A stretch of DNA of 10,927 bases from an uncultured Collinsella sp. (GTDB lineage Bacteria > Actinomycetota > Coriobacteriia > Coriobacteriales > Coriobacteriaceae), in the NCBI GenBank assembly GCA_900545835.1, contig URBB01000070.1, positions 1 through 10,927 on the forward strand, in the 5' to 3' direction. Positions 6,180 through 10,927 of the stretch are shown here, one piece after another (within the stretch, counting starts at the first letter, position 1; each line of letters begins with the position of its first letter). The notes beneath the pieces were generated by a model that was given only the letters and a program-made list of their open reading frames with translations, was not told the origin of the DNA and made no database searches. Position numbers and translations under genes: made by a program.

Positions 6180-6549
6180 AACTACCAAGAGCTGCTACCG
6201 ATGCCTAAGAAAGCCGACCAAGCTTGATTGATTACCAGTTACATCGACACTGCGAGTCAAAATACGGCTTTGCCAAAAATGCCTTCCTCGGAAGGCGTCC
6301 CGTAGGGGGCAATTTGACTTGCCAGAGGGGTTCCATTTGGAGCCCCTCTTTTTTGATACTACTACCGCGAACGGACATTATTTAATAGCTATCGGCAAAC
6401 GTAGTGGCAAGGGGCCCGCGGCCCCGTTCGACCCTCATCACTGGTTAGCTCGGACAGACCATTGCTGCATTTTCTGAGCATCGGGACATAGCTCGTTCGC
6501 ACAGGCTACACTATCCCCTTAACCATGATTGTGTGTGAGGACGACCGCC
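6180..6549. other. Intergenic region between the R-M operon and the cation transporter
   Basis: No gene is visible in these 370 bases on either strand. It holds a small hairpin at 6281-6296 (GCCTTC, loop CTCG, GAAGGC), the intrinsic terminator at 6324-6354, a GC-only dyad at 6411-6425 (GGGGCC, CGC, GGCCCC) without a T-tract, and the 12-mer GGCAAACGTAGT at 6394-6405, which recurs in the right arm of the inverted-repeat element near 9240. The promoter of the transporter should lie in the last 100 bases, but I could not find convincing -35 and -10 boxes. Confidence 0.6.
6324..6354 (+). terminator. Intrinsic terminator of the R-M operon
   Basis: AGAGGGGTTCC pairs with GGAGCCCCTCT (11 pairs, one of them a G-T wobble) around the four-base loop ATTT, followed directly by a run of T. 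It lies 145 bases after the stop of the ferredoxin-nuclease gene and marks the likely end of the operon transcript. Confidence 0.85.
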
Positions 6550-7731
6550 ATGCTATTTGTTTATCGACTGGTACATAAACTCGTTCCCGGCAGCGAGGGC
6601 GAGCCGGTCGATGCCTCCCGCCGTACCAACGCGGGCTTTGTCGCAAGCCTCATCTGCATTGGCCTTAACATCACCTTGTGCCTGGCCAAGGGCATAGCCG
6701 GTCTGCTCGCAGGCTCCGTCTCGCTTATCGCCGATGCCTTCAACAACCTTTCCGACGCCTCGAGCAACATCGTGAGCCTGCTCGGATTCCGCCTTGCCGG
6801 CCGCCCGGCCGACGAGGGGCACCCCTATGGCCACGGCCGCTACGAGTACCTGGCGGGGCTGTTTGTCGCCGTTCTCGTTTGCGCCGTCGGCATCAACCTG
6901 ATCCTGGGGTCGGTCACCAAGATCATCAAGCCCTCCCCCACCGCGTATTCGGCGCTCTCCATGGCAGCCCTTGTCCTGTCCATGCTCGTCAAGTTCTGGA
7001 TGGCGGCATTCAACCGCACGCTGGGCAACCGCATCGATTCCGAGACGCTTATCGCCACGGCGCAGGATTCCAAAAACGACGTCATTGCCTCGGCCTCGGT
7101 CCTGGCCGCAGCGCTTATTTCGCAGACGACCGGCTTTGACCTCGACGGCTGGGCAGGCCTGGGCGTGGGCATCTTCATCTGCATCAGCGGCATGGGTCTG
7201 GTGCGCGACGCCATCAGCCCGCTGTTGGGGCAAGCGCCCGACCCCAAGCTCGTCCAGGCAATCCGCGACAAGATTATGTCGTATCCGCAGGTCCTAGGCA
7301 CGCACGACCTCATGGTGCACGACTACGGCCCCGGCCGTCAGTTTGCCAGCGCACACGTGGAAATGCCCGGCGAGGGCGATGCCTTTGAGCACCACGAGAT
7401 TCTGGACACCATCGAACACGACATCAAGCATCAGATGGGCATCGACATCACGCTGCACTGCGACCCCATCGCCACCACCGGCGACGACCTGCGCGGCTGG
7501 GTCAAGCGCGGCATCATGCAGATCGATCCTGCGCTCTCCATCCACGACCTGCACGAGCACGATGGCTTTGTGTCATTTGACCTTGTGCGTCCCGACGGCT
7601 TTGACATATCCGACGAGGAGCTGCTGGGGCTCGTCACGCGCATCGTGCACGAGCGCCGACCCGATGCCTCATGCGTCGTTACGTTTGACTCGGGCTTTAG
7701 CTCGCCCGACCGTCCGGCCGAGCAGCTGTAG
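6550..7731 (+). CDS. Cation diffusion facilitator family transporter
   Basis: This 393-residue inner-membrane protein is predicted to export divalent metal ions (Zn, Fe, Mn or Co) in exchange for protons. Transmembrane segments appear at about 31-50, 54-80, 101-120, 133-153, 178-192 and 203-222. The family signature is clear: D62-A-F-N-N-L-S-D69 in segment 2, followed by the loop HPYGHGRYEYLAG (91-103). D173 and D177 (DSKND) at the start of segment 5 complete the likely transport site. Residues 225-310 are the cytoplasmic dimerisation domain, with HDLMVHDYGPGRQFASAHVE. About 80 further residues follow (after 310), longer than the compact FieF type. I chose the ATG at 6550 because GAGG (6537-6540) precedes it; a TTG at 6529 would add seven residues. 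The metal cannot be told from sequence alone. Confidence 0.93.
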   Translation: MLFVYRLVHKLVPGSEGEPVDASRRTNAGFVASLICIGLNITLCLAKGIAGLLAGSVSLIADAFNNLSDASSNIVSLLGFRLAGRPADEGHPYGHGRYEYLAGLFVAVLVCAVGINLILGSVTKIIKPSPTAYSALSMAALVLSMLVKFWMAAFNRTLGNRIDSETLIATAQDSKNDVIASASVLAAALISQTTGFDLDGWAGLGVGIFICISGMGLVRDAISPLLGQAPDPKLVQAIRDKIMSYPQVLGTHDLMVHDYGPGRQFASAHVEMPGEGDAFEHHEILDTIEHDIKHQMGIDITLHCDPIATTGDDLRGWVKRGIMQIDPALSIHDLHEHDGFVSFDLVRPDGFDISDEELLGLVTRIVHERRPDASCVVTFDSGFSSPDRPAEQL

Positions 7732-7743
7732 CCCACTTAACAG

Positions 7744-8700
7744 CTAGTTTCCCTGCGCGCCCGAGATGCCGTTTTGTAGGGCGTTCCAGGCATCCGTCGC
7801 CATGTCGCCCAAGTTCTGCGCGGTATCGCCCAGATTTTGTGCCGTATCGCCCAGCTCTTGCGCCTTGTCTCCCAACTCCTGCGCCTTGTTGCTCAAGTCC
7901 TCCAGCGTATTGGAGCTCGAGCTGTCGGTACCGCTTTGGCCGTCGGACGAGTTGCCCGAACTGTTCTTGTGCGTGAGTTGAATTTCGAGGTTGCCGTTGT
8001 CGTTATAGTAGGCAGAAGTAACGACCCAGTTGGCATCGACGACGGGCGTTGAGCCATCATCAGTCAGGACCACGGCATTCGAAAGATCGGCGCCGCGCGA
8101 CTTGAGGATCTTCTTGGCGTTGGACCAGTACTGCCCCGGGATATCACTCAGATCGACGGTGCTAGACGAGGCGGACTCGGTTTGCTCGGCAGCGGTATCG
8201 GCCGTTGAACTCCCTCGCTTGTTGAGCATGCCCGACACGATGGCAAACACAACCGACAGCGCAAAGAAGATCGCCAGCACGATGAGGATCTTCTTAATCA
8301 CGCTCGACGAACGCGAAGGCTTCTTCTCCTCGTCCTCGCCATACTGGGGGATGGATTTGGGATACTCACGATACGGCTCGCGCGCATATCGGTCGCGCGA
8401 CTCGTAGCGCGGTTGTGCCGTGCGCGGCATATATGTCGTCTGCTGAGGTTGCGGAATGGGATTTTGCAGCAGGTCATCATAAGGGTCTGCCGCCGCGTTG
8501 CCGTAGGGGCCCTGCGACGAGGCACCATACGGGTCCTGCGCTGCGTTTCCGTAATTCACAACGCGCGTGGGATCGGCCGACGCCTGCGTCGTATCGGGAG
8601 CAGCGTAGCCGGGATTCGGCACGACGCGGGTCTCATCGGCGCCATTGCCCGTCCGCGGGGAGCCGTAGCCACCCATTACGGTCGTCTTGTCCTGGTCCAT
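7744..8700 (-). CDS. Single-pass membrane protein with disordered N terminus, PASTA-like domain and heptad repeats
   Basis: This 318-residue protein has four zones. Residues 1-130 are low-complexity and rich in P, Y, G, Q and N with repeated 'DPYG' and 'TRVV' patches, and are likely cytoplasmic and disordered. A basic stretch leads into one transmembrane helix at about 136-158. Residues 185-245 (IPGQYWSNAKKILKSRGADL, then VVTSAYYNDNGNLEIQLTHK) resemble a PASTA-like or small alpha/beta extracellular domain. After a Ser/Asn/Gly linker, residues 272-299 form heptad repeats. The protein is probably a cell-envelope component; similar layouts occur in actinobacteria, often without a known role. The start at 8700 has AAAGGA upstream. 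It is convergent with the transporter gene, 12 bases away, with no terminator visible between them. Confidence 0.75.
   Translation of the reverse strand: MDQDKTTVMGGYGSPRTGNGADETRVVPNPGYAAPDTTQASADPTRVVNYGNAAQDPYGASSQGPYGNAAADPYDDLLQNPIPQPQQTTYMPRTAQPRYESRDRYAREPYREYPKSIPQYGEDEEKKPSRSSSVIKKILIVLAIFFALSVVFAIVSGMLNKRGSSTADTAAEQTESASSSTVDLSDIPGQYWSNAKKILKSRGADLSNAVVLTDDGSTPVVDANWVVTSAYYNDNGNLEIQLTHKNSSGNSSDGQSGTDSSSSNTLEDLSNKAQELGDKAQELGDTAQNLGDTAQNLGDMATDAWNALQNGISGAQGN
7804..7887 (-). repeat. Four tandem 21-bp coding repeats encoding heptads
   Basis: Within the membrane protein, residues 272-299 read KAQELGD twice and then TAQNLGD twice, followed by a diverged fifth unit (MATDAWN). The seven-residue period with A and L at fixed positions predicts an amphipathic helix or coiled coil. 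The exact pairing of units suggests recent tandem duplication, so copy number may vary between strains. Confidence 0.8.
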
Positions 8701-8838
8701 GCAACGATTCCTTTCCGTCGCCCGTAAGCATCAAGTTATCCATGCATTCTACCCGCGCAAAAGCCTATGATGGGCAAAGCCCGCCGGTATCTACAAGACA
8801 TGCGCGGCCGACGGTCATAAGCGAATCGAGGATACGTC

Positions 8839-9075
8839 ATGGCAAAAAGCAAGCTCATCAAGGACACGACGCGTGCCGAGCGTGAGGAGATCATCAAGCT
8901 AGCGCTCGCGGGCTGCGGTAACGGCAGTTGCGACAACTGCGGAAGCTGCAGCTTGGGAGCCGGCGATCCATATGGCACCTACCAGCCCTACATTGACGGC
9001 GAGTTGGAAATCGCCGACATCAACATGATGGTCGCCGAGCGCAACGCCAAACTCTTCGGCCTCCAGCGCGGCTAA
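8839..9075 (+). CDS. Small Cys-rich protein, possible metal-binding
   Basis: This 78-residue protein has a charged helix at residues 5-23 (LIKDTTRAEREEIIKLALA), then a cluster of four or more cysteines in CGNGSCDNCGSCSLG (26-40), then a soluble acidic tail with GDPYGTYQPYIDGELEIADI. The Cys spacing (C26-x4-C31-x2-C34-x2-C37) could bind Zn or an Fe-S cluster. The start at 8839 has GAGG (8828-8831) seven bases before it. It diverges from the membrane protein gene, with which it shares a 138-base upstream region. I do not recognise the family; similar short Cys-cluster proteins are seen in Coriobacteriia, but I cannot name a function. Confidence 0.75.
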   Translation: MAKSKLIKDTTRAEREEIIKLALAGCGNGSCDNCGSCSLGAGDPYGTYQPYIDGELEIADINMMVAERNAKLFGLQRG

Positions 9076-9101
9076 TAATCCCTTCTTGGGCTGTGCACCA
9101 C

Positions 9102-9250
9102 AAAATGCGTCCATCTACTACGTTTAACCCAAAGGTGCCAACCATAGCCAAATTTGCGTTAACAAAACCGCAGGTAAACGTCTTGCTGCATTGTTAAAAA
9201 ACGCTCCATGGTCGGTCCAACCCTGGCAAACGTAGTAGATGGGCGCTTTT
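9102..9250. repeat. 149-bp element with long terminal inverted repeats (MITE-like or large hairpin)
   Basis: CCATCTACTACGTTT (9111-9125) is the exact reverse complement of AAACGTAGTAGATGG (9228-9242). Allowing one mismatch and one indel, the arms extend outward through GCG and AAAA, to about 23 bases each. The interior is AT-rich with no open reading frame. It sits between convergent genes. Candidates are a non-autonomous mobile element, a lineage-specific intergenic repeat or a structured RNA. No target-site duplication is evident. Confidence 0.6.
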
Positions 9251-9297
9251 CGTGGCGCGGCCGGCCCAGATAGCTTGTTTCGGAGCCAATTTGCATC

Positions 9298-9338
9298 AAA
9301 AAGTCCCCGGCGGCGCTATGTTTTGCGCCACCGGGGAC
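9298..9338 (-). terminator. Intrinsic terminator of the DUF3298-like gene
   Basis: GTCCCCGG plus GGCGC (9303-9316) pair with GCGCC plus CCGGGGAC (9325-9338) with one C-A mismatch and an eight-base loop. Read on the minus strand the stem is followed by a run of five T (AAAAA at 9298-9302). It lies 28 bases past the stop of the gene. Confidence 0.85.
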
Positions 9339-9365
9339 AGTTCAATTTATCCCTCGCGGTCCACC

Positions 9366-10889
9366 TTACTCGTTGGGTACGTACGTGGCCTTGGCTCGCT
9401 CGGGCGTTACATCCTGACCGCAGGAATAGCTCGAGTCGAAGGCGTGCGCAACCAAGTCGTGCGTATCCCATGCCATGCAGTCAAACTCGCCGGTATCGAG
9501 GACGATGATGTAGCCCTTGCCGTCGTAGTAGAAATGATCCTCGGTGTAGTTATCGTCATCGTCGATGTTGTCTTCGGACACGGAGTCCATATCCGGCTTT
9601 GCCGTCTTAATTGCCTGCTTGGCTTCACTCTTGAGGGTATCGAACGAGAGCCCGTGCTGCGCAAGCGAGTCCTCGAGCGAAACCTGCTCACCCGTCTTGA
9701 GGTTGTAGTACGCCGACCTCGTCATCCGTTCCGATCGATACGGAGGTTGATAGCTGTCGGTAAACGTGCGCACACAGGCAATATCGCCATCGATCGAGAC
9801 GATCTCGGCGGTGTACATCATGGTCACGCGGCTGTCCTCGTCATCCATCGAAGCCTGCTTGCTCGCGTCGAGCGTGTCCGCAACGAGCTGGACCATATCC
9901 TTGTTAAACTTGGCGACACCCACGCCCTGGCCCTTCACCTGGGGATAGGTCCACGTAGCCGTGATCTGGCACGTGTCATCGGGGGACGGATTCAGCGGGC
10001 CTTCGCCAACCGCAGCCGTAAAGTCAACATCCTGCGTGGCAGAAACGGCCTCGTAGCCCACCTGCGCACTGCCATCGTCCTTCGATTTCAGCTGCTCCAG
10101 CGTCGTGGCCACCGTTGCGATGGTGCTGGCTACGCTCTCCTCGGTGCTGGTAAGCACGGCGCTCAGCTCGGACACTTCATTGGTGCCGGCAATCTTCGAA
10201 TCGCCTATCGGCGCCGGACCGGCAACGGCGCTAAATGCCTTACCATCGTAGGCATCGAATTCGCACTCATAGCCATCACGAGATTCGTCCATCCCGACTG
10301 GAACCTCTTTGACGTTGATCTTCTCCCCGTCATGCAAATATCGCCTGAACCCATAGGTGCCATCGTAATCGTATACACGGAGCGAAACGCCAACGCACAT
10401 AACGTCAACCCAGATATCGGGCTCATATACTTTCTCGATTTTGCCGTCGCGGTATGCCCAAACTTCGGCCTTAGCGGCGGTGGCGCCATTAGCGTTGAAG
10501 AGCGGCTCATCAGAATACTCAATCAGGAGTTCGTCCTGACCATCCCCGTCAAAATCGACGAGTTTAGCGAAAGCAACGCCCTGGGCTCCATACGTAGATT
10601 GAGCAACCTCGACAGCCTCACCCTCGCCGTACTTTTTCTGATACTCGAGAATCTTATCGGTGAACAGCTCGTTTGCCGTCTTGACCGCCGCCTTGGCAGA
10701 AGCCTTGGCCTCCTTCTTGGACTGCGTGAGCTCAACGTTCTTAGGGGCGTCCGAGCCTTCCTTGGCGTAGTCGACCTTCATGGTGGTCGTGCTCTTCTTT
10801 TTGCCCTTGCCCGAGGTGATGGTCATCTGGTACTTCTGGTCGGGCAGCTCGCCAAAGTCCTCCATGGCAAAGCCATCCTCGCCATCGAC
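9366..10889 (-). CDS. Secreted-type protein with calcium-loop segment and DUF3298-like C-terminal domain, 5' end missing
   Basis: 507 residues are visible; the N terminus lies beyond the contig end. Residues 105-125 contain DFDGDGQDELLIEY, an EF-hand-like calcium loop as found in FG-GAP/VCBS-type repeats. Residues 309-345 (TATWTYPQVKGQGVGVAKFN) and 355-470 (with YYNLKTGEQVSLEDSL and YYDGKGYIIVL) match the layout of the DUF4163/DUF3298 pair known from RsiV and PdaC-type extracytoplasmic proteins. Lys/Ala-rich residues 52-75 form a helical linker. A signal peptide or lipobox would be in the missing part. An apparent start at 10904 (MYKRQ) is translated adapter and not real. The role is likely in the cell envelope; substrate unknown. 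Confidence 0.8.
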   Translation of the reverse strand, partial: VDGEDGFAMEDFGELPDQKYQMTITSGKGKKKSTTTMKVDYAKEGSDAPKNVELTQSKKEAKASAKAAVKTANELFTDKILEYQKKYGEGEAVEVAQSTYGAQGVAFAKLVDFDGDGQDELLIEYSDEPLFNANGATAAKAEVWAYRDGKIEKVYEPDIWVDVMCVGVSLRVYDYDGTYGFRRYLHDGEKINVKEVPVGMDESRDGYECEFDAYDGKAFSAVAGPAPIGDSKIAGTNEVSELSAVLTSTEESVASTIATVATTLEQLKSKDDGSAQVGYEAVSATQDVDFTAAVGEGPLNPSPDDTCQITATWTYPQVKGQGVGVAKFNKDMVQLVADTLDASKQASMDDEDSRVTMMYTAEIVSIDGDIACVRTFTDSYQPPYRSERMTRSAYYNLKTGEQVSLEDSLAQHGLSFDTLKSEAKQAIKTAKPDMDSVSEDNIDDDDNYTEDHFYYDGKGYIIVLDTGEFDCMAWDTHDLVAHAFDSSYSCGQDVTPERAKATYVPNE

Positions 10890-10927
10890 CTGTCTCTTAT
10901 ACACATCTCCGAGCCCACGAGACCGGA
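10890..10927. other. Nextera sequencing adapter left on the contig end (artefact)
   Basis: From 10890 the sequence reads CTGTCTCTTATACACATCT, the Tn5 mosaic end used in Nextera libraries, followed by CCGAGCCCACGAGAC, the i7-side adapter. The last four bases would begin the index. None of this is genomic. Confidence 0.98.

Noticed and set aside
6553..7233. A 226-codon minus-strand frame inside the transporter gene
   Set aside because: It is a shadow frame in GC-rich coding DNA; the plus-strand protein has clear family motifs and membrane segments.

Overview
The window looks like a contig from a high-GC Gram-positive gut bacterium, most likely an actinobacterium of the class Coriobacteriia (Collinsella-like). 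This rests on GC-rich codon use in the outer genes, the style of the disordered single-pass membrane protein and lipoprotein-like protein, and the small Cys-rich protein. No rRNA or tRNA is present, so the placement is an impression rather than a proof. The right edge is not genome: the last 38 bases are Nextera sequencing adapter, so the contig really ends at 10889.

Layout. (1) Positions 1-1400 are an accessory patch of small minus-strand genes: a frameshifted remnant (24-237), a HicB-like protein with a C-terminal helix-turn-helix (276-728), a 69-residue unknown (794-1003) and a second frameshifted remnant (1173-1392). Two solitary 29-base units that match the type I-E CRISPR repeat pattern (238-266, 744-772) sit directly after two of these genes, about 500 bases apart. 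There is no ordinary array and no cas gene. (2) Positions 1469-6179 are a compact four-gene restriction-modification operon, visibly more AT-rich than what follows: an HTH-DNA methyltransferase fusion with a TSPPY motif, a second methyltransferase with a DPPY motif, a 564-residue endonuclease with a C-terminal PD-(D/E)XK-type site, and a 349-residue protein that joins a two-cluster ferredoxin domain to a second copy of the same nuclease fold. A strong intrinsic terminator follows at 6324-6354. (3) Positions 6550-10889 are ordinary chromosomal genes: a cation diffusion facilitator, a membrane-anchored protein with heptad repeats, a small Cys-rich protein and a secreted-type DUF3298-like protein whose 5' end is cut off by the contig end. 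A 149-bp element with inverted ends lies between the last two.

How the genes work together. Two methyltransferases of different classes and two nuclease-domain proteins in one operon suggest a type IIS-like system with an asymmetric target, in which each methyltransferase protects one strand and each nuclease subunit may cut one strand. The HTH on the first methyltransferase, and a perfect 10-bp inverted repeat just upstream of the operon, suggest self-regulation. The iron-sulfur domain on the second nuclease-like subunit is the most unusual part of the window and the best candidate for something undescribed.
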